Part shown: positions 1 through 8,805 of the stretch, in pieces
Numbering within the stretch: the first letter of the stretch is position 1
Layout of the letters: the number at the start of each line of letters is the position of its first letter
Assembly (NCBI GenBank): GCA_015057435.1
Contig: SVEJ01000014.1
Coordinates: 1 to 60,031, forward strand
Direction: 5' to 3'
Source: Lachnospiraceae bacterium
GTDB taxonomy: Bacteria > Bacillota > Clostridia > Lachnospirales > Lachnospiraceae
Length of the DNA stretch: 60,031 nt
Position numbers and translations under genes: made by a program
Notes under the pieces: model-generated
Told to the model about the DNA's origin: nothing
The model's database searches: none
Seen by the model: the letters and a program-made list of their open reading frames with translations, nothing else

Positions 1-1
1 C

Positions 2-469
2 CGCAAAGAAAAAGGTCTTACACAAGAACAGCTTGCAGAGAAGTTAAATGTATCTCGTAGAACAGTATCGAGATGGGAAACAGGTAACAATTTGCCAGAC
101 TTAGATGTGCTTATTGAAATGGCAGATTATTATGAAGTTGATTTACGAGAATTACTTGATGGAGAAAGGAAGAGCGAGGAAATGAATAAAGAAATGGAAG
201 AAACGGTATTAAAAGTAGCTGATTATAGCAATGAGGAAAAGAATAGATTGATGAAAAATTTGCATTTTTTTTCTAGGGTAGGTGTAATTGCATTTACTAT
301 ATTTATTGTACTAGAATACTTTGGATTGGCAGATAGTGGAATCACAGAGGATATCGCATCATTTTGTTGCGGAATGGCTTTTGCGATGTCGATAGTCGCA
401 GTTATATACACAAGTCGTTATATTTATAAGTTCAGCGCTTTTAAAAAGAGATTATTACAGCGTAAATAG
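2..469 (+). CDS. XRE-family regulator with two membrane segments, 5' end cut off by window
   Basis: The reading frame is open from base 2, so the gene starts upstream of the window. The visible part begins in a helix-turn-helix: TQEQLAEKLNVS, then RRTVSRWETGNN, the usual recognition helix of Xre/Cro proteins. After a short linker (GERKSEEMNKEM) come two hydrophobic stretches at about codons 85-103 and 112-135, so the protein is probably a DNA-binding domain tethered to the membrane. Its linker (GERKSE, then MN.E, then .ADY) closely matches the regulator at 4263-5402, so the two are paralogues. Ligand and targets are unknown. The family call is firm; the role is not. Confidence 0.85.
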   Translation, partial: RKEKGLTQEQLAEKLNVSRRTVSRWETGNNLPDLDVLIEMADYYEVDLRELLDGERKSEEMNKEMEETVLKVADYSNEEKNRLMKNLHFFSRVGVIAFTIFIVLEYFGLADSGITEDIASFCCGMAFAMSIVAVIYTSRYIYKFSAFKKRLLQRK

Positions 470-884
470 TAGTACATTTATTACAACAACAAGTGTGAAA
501 ATATCAGCTTAGTGAAGAGTTGAAAGGGAACAGAAGTGATAGAAAGTTGGCAAGGTGGTTACGGGGCGGTAACTGCGGTAAGTAACAAGTGAGGGGGAGC
601 AGGACTGTATCATTCTATTTGTCGGAACTGCGGAAGTGTAGTGAGAAGTTATGTAAAAGAACCCGAAAAACTGCTCAAGAAAAAAGATAGAAGATAGTTC
701 ATAAACTTACAGTAATACGTTCTGTTGCTGTGATGATTTTTCTACGATATACTCCTTCAAAAAGGTTGGTAATAGATTTTAGTAAAGCAGATGACAGTGC
801 AGTAGCTAAGGATGATGCTGTATAATGAGATTACGTATATACATTTGATTTAATTTTAGAGAAATAAATGGGCATGAATCCTTG
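470..884. other. Gene-poor stretch with possible decayed coding remnants
   Basis: No intact gene with a ribosome binding site is visible over about 400 bases. Three short open stretches read like protein but lack starts: one ending at a stop near 583 (reads SEELKGNRSDRKLARWL), one at 593-697 with a zinc-ribbon-like CRNCGS, and one in another frame from about 697 to a stop near 825 (ends FSKADDSAVAKDDAV). The last two could be one gene broken by a frameshift. The G-rich segment at 540-605 differs from its surroundings. This is a tentative reading; a structured RNA is an alternative. Confidence 0.3.
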
Positions 885-932
885 AAAAAACGCCACTCTA
901 CGAATCATAGATTGTGTAAAGTGGTGTTTTTT
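885..932. terminator. Rho-independent terminator, possibly bidirectional
   Basis: AAAAAACGCCACT at 885-897 pairs with AGTGGTGTTTTTT at 920-932, with one G-T pair. The loop can pair further (TACGAATC with GATTGTGTA). A-run and T-run flank the stem. It ends whatever lies upstream and insulates the regulator at 975. Confidence 0.75.
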
Positions 933-974
933 GATATGCTTGCAATGAAATCTTAACTGCAGGAGAGATAGAAA

Positions 975-1538
975 ATGAATACACAACAATTCGGTAAATT
1001 TATAGCTGAACAAAGGAAAGCGAAGGGCTACACACAAAAAGAGTTGGCGGAAAAGCTAGGTGTTACGGATAAGGCAATCAGTCGTTGGGAAAACGGTCAT
1101 GGCTATCCGGACATTGTGTTGCTTGAACCATTGGCAAAGGAACTTGAGATTACTATCGTTGAACTTATGCATAGTAAACTTAAAGATAATGCTGATTTCG
1201 CACCTCAAAAGGCAGATGAAGCAATTTCTAATGCCATAGATATTACTATATCCAATCGTAAGACGGAAAGAAAAACAACAATACTAATTTATATTATTTC
1301 CATTGTACTTTTGGTTGGATTGTCATTTTTGAATAGGATTCCGGTATATGGAATGATTTCAATTGTGGTAATGTGTATCTATGCGGCTGCAGGTGTTGGT
1401 CTATTGATAAAAACATTTGCTACAAGAAAGAAAAAAGCTTATGTCGATAGTAAAATGTATTATGCTGTTCTTCTTATATTGATAGCATTTGGTATATTGT
1501 TGTTACTGCTAGGTTCATCCGTTTCTGTTGTGAATTAA
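975..1538 (+). CDS. XRE-family regulator with C-terminal membrane domain
   Basis: This 187-residue protein starts with an Xre/Cro helix-turn-helix at about residues 7-60 (GYTQKELAEKLGVTDKAISRWENGHGYP). A linker follows, then three hydrophobic segments at about 99-118, 123-145 and 160-182. The start is chosen because AGGAGAG lies 8 bases upstream. It is 19 bases ahead of the CPBP protease gene, so the two are probably co-transcribed. Regulators of this shape often sit beside the membrane protein they respond to, which would suit the protease next door, but that is inference. It is not a close copy of the regulators at 2 and 4263. Confidence 0.88.
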   Translation: MNTQQFGKFIAEQRKAKGYTQKELAEKLGVTDKAISRWENGHGYPDIVLLEPLAKELEITIVELMHSKLKDNADFAPQKADEAISNAIDITISNRKTERKTTILIYIISIVLLVGLSFLNRIPVYGMISIVVMCIYAAAGVGLLIKTFATRKKKAYVDSKMYYAVLLILIAFGILLLLLGSSVSVVN

Positions 1539-1557
1539 ATCAACAAGGAGCGATTTT

Positions 1558-2244
1558 ATGTTAGAACAGAATAAGAAAGGTTTCAAAATATTTATTATCC
1601 TACTGTTAGCTTATATGGCAGTACATGTTTTATACACGAAGATATTATTGCGATTCTTTGATATGCCGATGCAATTTTCGGTAATGCTTCAGATAATATC
1701 CTATCTTGTATTGGGAAGTGTAGGAGTGGTTTTGTTTTGGAATGAATTGAAAGAAGGTATTTCTTTATGGAAAAAGCATACGGGCAAAACCTTAGGCTTA
1801 TTTTTAGTAGCGTATGTTTTAGACATCCTTCTAAGTAATCTTGCATTTTTTCCAATTATGTATTTGAATCCGGAGTATCAGTCATTAAATGAACATTCAG
1901 TTGCAGAGTTGCAAGGTAAATTTCCGGCACTTTTATTGATTATAGCCTTGGGGATAATGGGTCCTGTGGCTGAAGAGGTTGTTTTTAGACTGGCACCGAT
2001 TAGCTTAACTGAAAAGAAGAGTAAAAGGATTATTGTAGTCCTTGTAGCAGCCGTTCTTTTTATGCTTGTACATATGCATGCTTTCACTGTAGAAGAATTT
2101 TTGTACAATCTTCCTCATTTTGTTACGGGATCGGTATATGGTATTGTGATGGTTTTAAGCCGGAATGTTACAATACCGATATTGCTGCATATAATGAATA
2201 ACTTGCCGGCGATTGTATTAGCGACACTATATGTTATGAATTGA
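1558..2244 (+). CDS. CPBP family intramembrane metalloprotease (CAAX protease/Abi type)
   Basis: A 228-residue polytopic membrane protein carrying the three CPBP motifs: EEVVFR at about 139-144, FMLVHMH with a His at 172, and HIMNN from 211. In characterised members the glutamates and histidines bind the metal of a membrane-embedded protease. The first 100 residues form about four membrane helices. AAGGAG precedes the ATG, and the gene follows the XRE regulator by 19 bases. Bacterial members act in prenyl-peptide processing, bacteriocin self-immunity or unknown tasks. No bacteriocin gene is visible nearby, so the substrate is unknown. Confidence 0.85.
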   Translation: MLEQNKKGFKIFIILLLAYMAVHVLYTKILLRFFDMPMQFSVMLQIISYLVLGSVGVVLFWNELKEGISLWKKHTGKTLGLFLVAYVLDILLSNLAFFPIMYLNPEYQSLNEHSVAELQGKFPALLLIIALGIMGPVAEEVVFRLAPISLTEKKSKRIIVVLVAAVLFMLVHMHAFTVEEFLYNLPHFVTGSVYGIVMVLSRNVTIPILLHIMNNLPAIVLATLYVMN

Positions 2245-2311
2245 TAAATCAATAGCAGAAAGATACTGACACCTATTATTTTATATATTTTCACAATGGA
2301 TTATTTTTTTC

Positions 2312-2340
2312 TTGACTTATGAAAAAAATGGTTCTATAAT
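2312..2340 (+). promoter_or_regulatory. SigA-type promoter of the T-box/trpB unit
   Basis: TTGACT at 2312-2317, 17-base spacer, TATAAT at 2335-2340. Transcription should begin near 2347, just ahead of the T-box leader. Confidence 0.8.
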
Positions 2341-2346
2341 TCAGAA

Positions 2347-2665
2347 CAATTTAATATAATATATAAACCGTTGAAGCGGAGATAACGGCAATGATGCCTT
2401 TACAGAGAGCCTGTGGTGCTGAGAATCAGGTGAGAAACAAGTTGTCAAATGGACCGCAGAGGGCATGGTCAAAAGTGTAAAAACAGTTACACTGAGTATT
2501 CTGTGACGTGTGGGCATACGTTAGTTGCCGGGGATATGTTGGTATCCTGTTAAGTGTACAGCAACATTGCTGTAAATCAAGGTGGCACCGCGGATCGTAT
2601 TTCTTGTGTTTGAGTATCGTATTCGTCCTTGACAGATTGTATCATTCTGTCAAGGACGTTTTTTT
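2347..2665 (+). promoter_or_regulatory. T-box riboswitch sensing tRNA-Trp
   Basis: The leader has the diagnostic T-box sequence AAGGTGGCACCGCGG at 2579-2593, followed by a terminator (2624-2665). Stem I can be drawn from TGATGCCT near 2392 to AGGGCATGGTCA near 2461, with AGAGAG in its 5' arm. On the 3' side of the specifier loop, CAAATGGACC puts TGG (Trp codon) at 2450-2452, the usual specifier position. Uncharged tRNA-Trp would pair there and with the T-box bulge, stabilise the antiterminator, and let trpB be read. The downstream gene fits this exactly. Confidence 0.92.
2624..2665 (+). terminator. T-box expression-platform terminator
   Basis: A perfect 13-base-pair stem, CGTCCTTGACAGA at 2624-2636 with TCTGTCAAGGACG at 2646-2658, is followed by seven T's. 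It is the off-state of the trpB T-box. Confidence 0.92.
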
Positions 2666-2803
2666 ATGCTTTTTTGGCAGAAAAAATAATGCAAGACCGG
2701 GAGGTGTAAAACATGGTGCGCAAATTGTGGTGGCGCTTATGCGCCGAATTAGTATGTATGAGACAGATAATAAAACATAATTATGAATTTGGAGGATCTA
2801 ACT

Positions 2804-4024
2804 ATGATGTATAACAATATTGATTTTGACACTTATTTTAAAAGTTATCCGGATGAGAAAGGTTATTTTGGGAAATATGGAGGTTCCTATATTCCGGAAA
2901 ATTTGCAAATTGCAATGAATGAAATTAGTGAAGCATATCAGACAATCTGTAAATCCAGAAAGTTTATTAATGAGCTTCGATGTATTCGCAAGGATTTTCA
3001 AGGAAGACCAACACCTATTTCTCACTTAGAAAGACTTTCAGACAAGATAGGAACAGGTGTACAATTATATGTGAAAAGAGAGGATTTGAATCATACAGGT
3101 GCACACAAATTGAATCATTGTATGGGAGAAGTTCTTCTTGCCAAGTATATGGGTAAGAAAAAGGTTATTGCTGAGACCGGTGCAGGACAGCATGGTGTAG
3201 CACTTGCAACTGCAGCAGCTTATTTTGGATTGGAATGTGACATCTATATGGGTGCGGTAGATATAAAGAAACAGGCACCGAATGTAGCAAGAATGAAAAT
3301 ACTTGGCGCAAGGATTATTGAAGTGACAGATGGACTACAGACACTCAAAGAAGCGGTAGATGCAGCATTTATGGCATATTGTAAGGAATACCAAGATGCT
3401 ATATATTGTATTGGCTCTGTTGTAGGACCACATCCGTTCCCGATGATGGTAAGGGATTTTCAGAGTGTGGTAGGTATTGAAGCAAGAGAGCAATTTCTGG
3501 AAATGACCGGAGAATTACCGGATGCAGTTGTAGCTTGTGTTGGCGGTGGTTCTAATGCAATGGGATTGTTTTCAGGGTTTTTAAATGATCCTGTCAAAAT
3601 CTATGGTGTTGAGCCTTTGGGAAGAGGCGTTAAGATGGGAGAACATGCTGCTAGCCTGACATATGGAGAAGAAGGTGTAATGCACGGATTTAATAGTATT
3701 ATGCTAAAAGATGAGAAAGGGGAACCGGCTCCTGTATACTCAGTTGCTAGTGGTTTGGATTATCCGTCTAGTGGACCGGAGCATGCATTTTTACATGATA
3801 TAGGCAGAGTACAATATGATGTGGTAAATGATGATGAGACGATAGATGCTTTTTTCGAACTTTCAAGAATGGAAGGTATTATTCCGGCTATAGAAAGTTC
3901 TCATGCTGTTGCTTACGGTATGAAATTAGCTAAGCAGATGGGGAAAGGTTCCATTCTTATTAATCTTTCAGGAAGAGGGGATAAGGATATGGATTATATT
4001 ATTGAAAAGTATGGAATAAAATAG
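2804..4024 (+). CDS. trpB: Tryptophan synthase beta subunit, solitary
   Basis: TrpB joins indole and serine to make tryptophan using PLP. The 406-residue product has GRPTPI, then HTGAHK with the PLP lysine at about 102, AETGAGQHG with the catalytic glutamate, and GGGSNAMG in the phosphate-binding loop. It resembles the TrpB1 type. The start at 2804 is chosen because GGAGG (2791-2795) lies 8 bases upstream; an ATG at 2783 has no such site. No trpA or other trp gene is in the window, and terminators flank the unit. It is therefore a single-gene unit under tRNA-Trp control, which suggests salvage of free indole, unless trpA lies elsewhere. Confidence 0.93.
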   Translation: MMYNNIDFDTYFKSYPDEKGYFGKYGGSYIPENLQIAMNEISEAYQTICKSRKFINELRCIRKDFQGRPTPISHLERLSDKIGTGVQLYVKREDLNHTGAHKLNHCMGEVLLAKYMGKKKVIAETGAGQHGVALATAAAYFGLECDIYMGAVDIKKQAPNVARMKILGARIIEVTDGLQTLKEAVDAAFMAYCKEYQDAIYCIGSVVGPHPFPMMVRDFQSVVGIEAREQFLEMTGELPDAVVACVGGGSNAMGLFSGFLNDPVKIYGVEPLGRGVKMGEHAASLTYGEEGVMHGFNSIMLKDEKGEPAPVYSVASGLDYPSSGPEHAFLHDIGRVQYDVVNDDETIDAFFELSRMEGIIPAIESSHAVAYGMKLAKQMGKGSILINLSGRGDKDMDYIIEKYGIK

Positions 4025-4062
4025 CTTTTGATTTATACAATCCATGCCGGCGCATAATTAAA

Positions 4063-4112
4063 AAAGCAGATTTTACGAGACTTTCTAAGGTGTTGTATTA
4101 TCTGCTTTATTT
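4063..4112 (+). terminator. Probable terminator after trpB
   Basis: AAAGCAGAT at 4063-4071 pairs with ATCTGCTTT at 4100-4108, then TATTTT. The 28-base loop is long, so the call is moderate. Confidence 0.6.
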
Positions 4113-4159
4113 TATAGATTGGCTAGTGTATAATTGGGCTAGTGTTAATGTATCCATGA

Positions 4160-4212
4160 TAGACATATGATGTCTACTTGGCAAAAATGCGACATTTCTC
4201 GCTTTGTGTCGT
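4160..4212. promoter_or_regulatory. Two inverted repeats ahead of an XRE gene, candidate operators
   Basis: TAGACAT-ATG-ATGTCTA at 4160-4176 is a perfect dyad. About 16 bases on, CGACA (from 4191) and TGTCG (to 4212) form a second, looser dyad. Both share the GACA/TGTC core and lie 50-100 bases before the XRE start at 4263, a typical place for autoregulation. TTGGCAAA also occurs twice, near 4179 and 4218. Confidence 0.45.
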
Positions 4213-4262
4213 GGTTTTGGCAAATGTTTTTTTGTATTCTATCAATGAAAGGAGGTATCGGC

Positions 4263-5402
4263 ATGGATTCAAAGAAGACAGGTCTTTTTTTAAAGGAACT
4301 TCGAAAGGAGAAAGACTTTACACAAGAGCAATTGGCTGAACAGTTTCATGTATCCAATCGAACAGTTTCGAGATGGGAAACAGGAAGTAATATGCCTGAT
4401 TTGTGTGTTCTTGTGGAGTTGGCAGAATTTTATGATGTAGATATCAAAGAGATTATTGATGGAGAGAGGAAAAGCGAGATGATGAATGAAGAAATAAAAG
4501 AGGTTGCTTTCAAGATGGCAGATTATGCTGTTGAAGATAAGAGCAAGCTTTTGATCTGGGTAAGACGGATTAGTCTTATAGGTGTTATTTTGATGGCAAT
4601 TGTTTTGGGGTTGCAAACTGTAAATTACGAACCGGGAACAGGAACATTTTTTTCATATTTGCTTTCTGTTGTAGTATTTGTTGTGATGGTTATATTGGCG
4701 CTTTATACGAACGGATTATTGGAAAAGATTGCAAAAAGAAAGCATTTTGTAACCGGATGTAAAGTAGTGGTGCTGGTTATCGCGCTAAGCGTAGTATCAT
4801 TTATAATGAAAGTTATGTTGGTGCTTGTACCGGTTTTTCTTATGGAATGTACACCATATGAAAATCAAACCGGTATAGAGAATTATGATAAAGCGAAGAT
4901 ATTAGAAGTATATGGTGGAGACTTTTCCGGTGAGTTATTCGTATTTCCTGATGATACGAGTAAGATGCTAGAACCAACATTTGCATCGGGTATGAAAACA
5001 GGATTTTTTGATACGGACGGATATATCGTTTTGCAGGGAGCTTATAGTGAAGAAGATTATGAAAAAGAAGTGGAGAGACTTTCTTCGATAGAATGTACTG
5101 TACAAGATATAACGGTTGGTATTCAATATGATGAGAAAAGTTACGCATTACCGGCGTATGTAGCAATTGATGGTTATTGTTGTGAGTATGAATACGCATT
5201 GCTTGATGAAAAAAATCATACTATAACGTATATTTATCTTAGTTACCCTCAATATGTTAATTTGCGTAAGTATAAGGATTATCTGAAGTTGAATCGGGCT
5301 GAGTACAACGTGGAAGACCGACTTGGACAATTTTCTATCTATTCACGCTATTTTGAGGATGGTGAATTGTCCATGTACATAGAATATTCGGACGAACATT
5401 GA
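4263..5402 (+). CDS. XRE-family regulator with membrane segments and an extracytoplasmic domain
   Basis: The helix-turn-helix covers about residues 5-60 (DFTQEQLAEQFHVSNRTVSRWETGSNMP). A linker GERKSEMMNEEI matches the truncated regulator at the window start. Three hydrophobic segments follow at about 98-117, 124-147 and 157-190. The last 180 residues are soluble and acidic, a domain I do not recognise, probably outside the membrane. The start at 4263 has AAAGGAGG 7 bases upstream; a longer in-frame version from 4167 would begin inside the candidate operator and lacks a ribosome binding site. It may pass an envelope signal to DNA; this is inference from layout. Confidence 0.85.
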   Translation: MDSKKTGLFLKELRKEKDFTQEQLAEQFHVSNRTVSRWETGSNMPDLCVLVELAEFYDVDIKEIIDGERKSEMMNEEIKEVAFKMADYAVEDKSKLLIWVRRISLIGVILMAIVLGLQTVNYEPGTGTFFSYLLSVVVFVVMVILALYTNGLLEKIAKRKHFVTGCKVVVLVIALSVVSFIMKVMLVLVPVFLMECTPYENQTGIENYDKAKILEVYGGDFSGELFVFPDDTSKMLEPTFASGMKTGFFDTDGYIVLQGAYSEEDYEKEVERLSSIECTVQDITVGIQYDEKSYALPAYVAIDGYCCEYEYALLDEKNHTITYIYLSYPQYVNLRKYKDYLKLNRAEYNVEDRLGQFSIYSRYFEDGELSMYIEYSDEH

Positions 5403-5436
5403 ACTAATTAGGAGGAATACCTTCGTAGCTGAACAC

Positions 5437-6204
5437 TTAACGCGGTGTAAGCAGGTTTGTATTGTGAAAATTCATCCGATATTGTTTTGGCGTATAGCCG
5501 GTATGCTTATGAAATGTTTTTGTAAAATGACTTTGTGAACAAAATGCAAGCGAGTATCCGATTTGAGAATATGTATAATCGGTCTTGGTTAGCAATGCTA
5601 TAGCAGTTTTGATACGGACATCCATCAGATATGCTGCAAAACTCTTACCTGTTTCTTTTTTAAAGAGTGTGGCAAGATAACAAGGATTTAGGTTGATCTG
5701 TTCAGCTACACAAGAAAGTGTGATTTTTTCGTTAAAATGAGAGTCTATGTAATTCAGACAAAAATGAATTGGTTTGGAATACAGGCTCTCTTTTTTGTAT
5801 GCATTAACGATTTCAACAAATACAGTCCATACTTCACGATTTAACATGATGATTTCATCAATAGATGTTGCCTTATCTGCTTTTTGAATATACAAATCAC
5901 TCGTAGAATATACCGTTTCTTGCGGAATGCCATATTCAATCATATATCGGGTTGCAAGTCCTGTGTTGATGATAAAAAGGTATCTGATGTTGTGAAGCGG
6001 ATTACTTGACAGTTTGCCCTGAAGTTTTGGATTCATAAGACGAACAGATTCTTCGATTGCTCGTTTATCACCATTAATAAGATAATGAAAACGTTGAGAT
6101 TCCTCCTGATAAGTTGTATGGATAAAGCCTTTTTCAGCGTTGTTATATACTAGTTTTCGTATTTCGTCAAAACTGATCATTCTCTTAGAATCTGTCTTTT
6201 TCAT
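5437..6204 (-). CDS. AraC-family transcriptional regulator
   Basis: The C-terminal 100 residues hold the two AraC helix-turn-helix motifs: ITLSCVAEQINLNPCYLATLFKKETG and then YSQIGYSLAFCSQSHFTKTFHKHTGYTPKQYR. The N-terminal 150 residues lack a cupin pattern and are mostly helical; their ligand is unknown. GGAGG 6 bases ahead of the ATG at 6204 sets the start; an in-frame ATG 13 codons further up has no such site. The gene is divergent from the MutS-like/hydrolase pair with about 130 bases between them, so it may control that pair, but no operator could be picked out. Confidence 0.88.
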   Translation of the reverse strand: MKKTDSKRMISFDEIRKLVYNNAEKGFIHTTYQEESQRFHYLINGDKRAIEESVRLMNPKLQGKLSSNPLHNIRYLFIINTGLATRYMIEYGIPQETVYSTSDLYIQKADKATSIDEIIMLNREVWTVFVEIVNAYKKESLYSKPIHFCLNYIDSHFNEKITLSCVAEQINLNPCYLATLFKKETGKSFAAYLMDVRIKTAIALLTKTDYTYSQIGYSLAFCSQSHFTKTFHKHTGYTPKQYRMNFHNTNLLTPR

Positions 6205-6337
6205 AATGAACCTCCATAATAAATGATATAAAGAATATAACATAAATCAAAAGAAAATGATATACAATTTTAGCCCGAGATATATGATTTTAGATAGAAT
6301 TTTATGTTATTATGAGTATGAAAGGAACGATGAAGTT

Positions 6338-7915
6338 ATGGATATACTTTTTGCCAAGAATTCACAAAAGAATGTTACATTGTTAAAAAAGGAAACGATA
6401 AAAGATTTGGCACTTTTAGAGATTGTAGACAGTATTACTACAGATGAAAGTGAGAGATTAATCTTAAGAGATATTTTTTCAAAAATTCCTAGTGATACAG
6501 AAGATATCAGATATAGACAGGCGATTATGAAGGATTTTTTAGAAAATGATATGCTTACTGACGAGATTACTGAAGCGGTAAGCATGATCAAAACGCTAAA
6601 AGAGTACGAAAGTATGAGACCTGCGAGAGTGCAACAGGATCATTCTTTGTATATGTTGTTGGAGAAGTTGCGAGAATTATCTGTCTATGTAAACGTATCT
6701 GAAGCGATTGTAAAATGCCTTAAAGCGAATAAGATAGAATCGGATGGATTACGTGACGTTCTTAATACGCTTGAAACAATAGTTGGTGACGAACATTTTG
6801 AGAAAACAAAGAAAGATATTAATCAGATGTTAGAGGAAATATCTAGTGTAAAGGGTGCGATTGTTGGTGTGAATTTTACGCCGGATTTGAATGTTGAACA
6901 GGTTGCGGTTGTCGAGTTTTTACCGCATAGATTAAAGTCAAAATATACATTTGCTGAGATTGCAGCTTCTATGAGTAATATTATGAATACCGGAATGTCG
7001 TCGAATTCTGCCGGTGGACCACCTGTTGATACAAAGGTGTTAGATCCGCTCTTGGTAACAATGACGCCACAGATCGAAAAGCATTTGAAGAGACATTTTA
7101 CTAAGATTAAGCATGTTATGATGCAATATGCGAAATTTGATGCTGCTTTTGTTACAGAGATGTATGAAGGGTTTACATTTTATCTTGCAATGGCGAAATT
7201 TGCGAAACGTTTGCGCGATGATGGTTATGAAATCTGTATGCCTCAGATAACAGGAAAAAAGGGTACATTCGAAATTAAGGATTTGTATAACGTACGCCTG
7301 TTCCTTGCTCATGAAAAAAATGTTGTAAAGAATGATTTTTCATTTACATCAAAAGAAAACATGTATATATTAACCGGGCCGAATCGTGGCGGAAAGACGA
7401 TTATTGAACAGGCACTCGGTATCATATCTGTTATGGCATCTATAGGCTCCTTTGTTACTGCATCCGCGTGCACAGGCGTTCCGTTTCGAAATGTTTTGAC
7501 ACATTTTCCGATTGACGAGAATCTGACGATTAATTATGGTCGATTGGGCGAAGAAGCAATACGAATAAAAGAGATTGTTGATGAAGCAGATGACGGTACA
7601 TTAATTCTGTTCAATGAGACATATTCGACAACCAGTGCAAGTGACGGACTTTATCTTTCTATGGATTTACTTCATGTTCTAAAAGAGTTAGGAAGTGCGG
7701 TTATATTTAATACGCATATTCACGAATTGGCAAAGGAGATTGAAGAGATGAATACCTGGGATGGAGAAAGTGATCTTGTCAGTATTGTTATGGAAATTAA
7801 GGATAATGTAAATACATTCCGTGTAAAGAGAAGTGAACCGGAATTGAAGTCTTATGCGAAGAATATTGCTGAGAAATACGGAATTACTTATGAACAAATG
7901 AAGGGAGCTTTGTGA
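6338..7915 (+). CDS. MutS-family ATPase lacking mismatch-recognition domains
   Basis: The C-terminal half is a MutS-type ABC ATPase: Walker A GPNRGGKT at about 347-354, Walker B region LILFNET at about 422-428, signature TYSTTSASDG, and the switch histidine in NTHIHEL. The Walker B aspartate is replaced by Asn (FNE for LDE); the catalytic glutamate is kept. The first 300 residues correspond to the clamp/lever part; no mismatch-binding domain I or Smr tail is present, and 525 residues is far short of true MutS. It is thus not the repair MutS. The stop overlaps the next start by one base (TGATG), implying translational coupling with the hydrolase. Function is unknown. Confidence 0.82.
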   Translation: MDILFAKNSQKNVTLLKKETIKDLALLEIVDSITTDESERLILRDIFSKIPSDTEDIRYRQAIMKDFLENDMLTDEITEAVSMIKTLKEYESMRPARVQQDHSLYMLLEKLRELSVYVNVSEAIVKCLKANKIESDGLRDVLNTLETIVGDEHFEKTKKDINQMLEEISSVKGAIVGVNFTPDLNVEQVAVVEFLPHRLKSKYTFAEIAASMSNIMNTGMSSNSAGGPPVDTKVLDPLLVTMTPQIEKHLKRHFTKIKHVMMQYAKFDAAFVTEMYEGFTFYLAMAKFAKRLRDDGYEICMPQITGKKGTFEIKDLYNVRLFLAHEKNVVKNDFSFTSKENMYILTGPNRGGKTIIEQALGIISVMASIGSFVTASACTGVPFRNVLTHFPIDENLTINYGRLGEEAIRIKEIVDEADDGTLILFNETYSTTSASDGLYLSMDLLHVLKELGSAVIFNTHIHELAKEIEEMNTWDGESDLVSIVMEIKDNVNTFRVKRSEPELKSYAKNIAEKYGITYEQMKGAL

Positions 7916-8805
7916 TGTCATTAGCAGGTTATATGTTTTGTAAAATGTGCGAAAAGTCAGATAAGAAAAGAGATGAAGGTTTAACAATTCCTGAGGACAT
8001 AGAATATGTACGAGATATCAGATACGGCGAGAATAAAAAATATCATATTTTGGATATTTGTTGGCCAAAGTACATTGATAATCGTGCGATTGATTGTAAA
8101 ATTGATAAACTTCCTGTCATCATAAATGTGCATGGTGGTGGTTATGTGTATGGAACGAAAGAAGTGTATCAGTTTTATGCTGCCGCTCTCGCACAAAAGG
8201 GTTTTGTTGTGATTAACTATAATTACAGACTTGCACCAAAGTATAAGTTTCCTGCACCGCTTGAGGATTTGAATGCAGTCATTCAATGGAGCGTTACGCA
8301 TCGTGATGTCTATCCTATTGATACGGATCATGTATTCTTGATAGGAGATTCGGCAGGTGCACAGATTGCATGCCAATATGGATGTATCTATTCAAATGAA
8401 GCTTATGGAAGAATTATGGAGATGAATAAACCGAACGTTACAATTAAGGCGCTAAGTTTTGCGTGTGGCTCATATGATCTTAAGAAAAGAATTGAATTAG
8501 AAGGAAAAAAGGGCGTAATACGAGATTATTTGTCAGGAAATCCATATCGATTTGGTGAAAAATTAGATGTGCTTGAACATATTACAAAGGATTATCCACC
8601 GGTATTTTTATTTAGTGCCAAAGGTGATTTTTTAATTGAAGAGTGCGAGCCGATGGCAAAGTTTTTTGTAAACAAAGGAGTTTGGTGCGAATATAAGATT
8701 TATGGAAATGAACAAACATTTCATGTTTTTCATGTTGACATGAGAAATGAATTTGGCGTTCTTGCCAATCAGGATCAGATACACTTTTTTAAAAAACACT
8801 TATAA
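7915..8805 (+). CDS. Alpha/beta hydrolase of the esterase/lipase (HSL-like) type
   Basis: The 296-residue protein has the oxyanion motif HGGG at 73-76, the nucleophile elbow GDSAG with Ser146, a probable acid in KGDFLIEE (Asp238), and a catalytic histidine in TFHVFHVDM (270 or 273). This order fits the hormone-sensitive-lipase-like family, which cleaves short acyl or carbohydrate esters. There is no signal peptide, so it acts in the cytoplasm. Its ATG overlaps the stop of the MutS-like gene, and GGGAG lies 7-8 bases upstream. The pairing of a MutS-like ATPase with an esterase is unusual and unexplained. Confidence 0.85.
   Translation: MSLAGYMFCKMCEKSDKKRDEGLTIPEDIEYVRDIRYGENKKYHILDICWPKYIDNRAIDCKIDKLPVIINVHGGGYVYGTKEVYQFYAAALAQKGFVVINYNYRLAPKYKFPAPLEDLNAVIQWSVTHRDVYPIDTDHVFLIGDSAGAQIACQYGCIYSNEAYGRIMEMNKPNVTIKALSFACGSYDLKKRIELEGKKGVIRDYLSGNPYRFGEKLDVLEHITKDYPPVFLFSAKGDFLIEECEPMAKFFVNKGVWCEYKIYGNEQTFHVFHVDMRNEFGVLANQDQIHFFKKHL

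Noticed and set aside
2508-2780. An open frame of 90 codons before trpB
   Set aside because: It lies across the T-box, antiterminator and terminator, and has no ribosome binding site.
6338-7915. DNA mismatch repair MutS
   Set aside because: It is too short and lacks the mismatch-recognition domain; only the ATPase and lever parts match.
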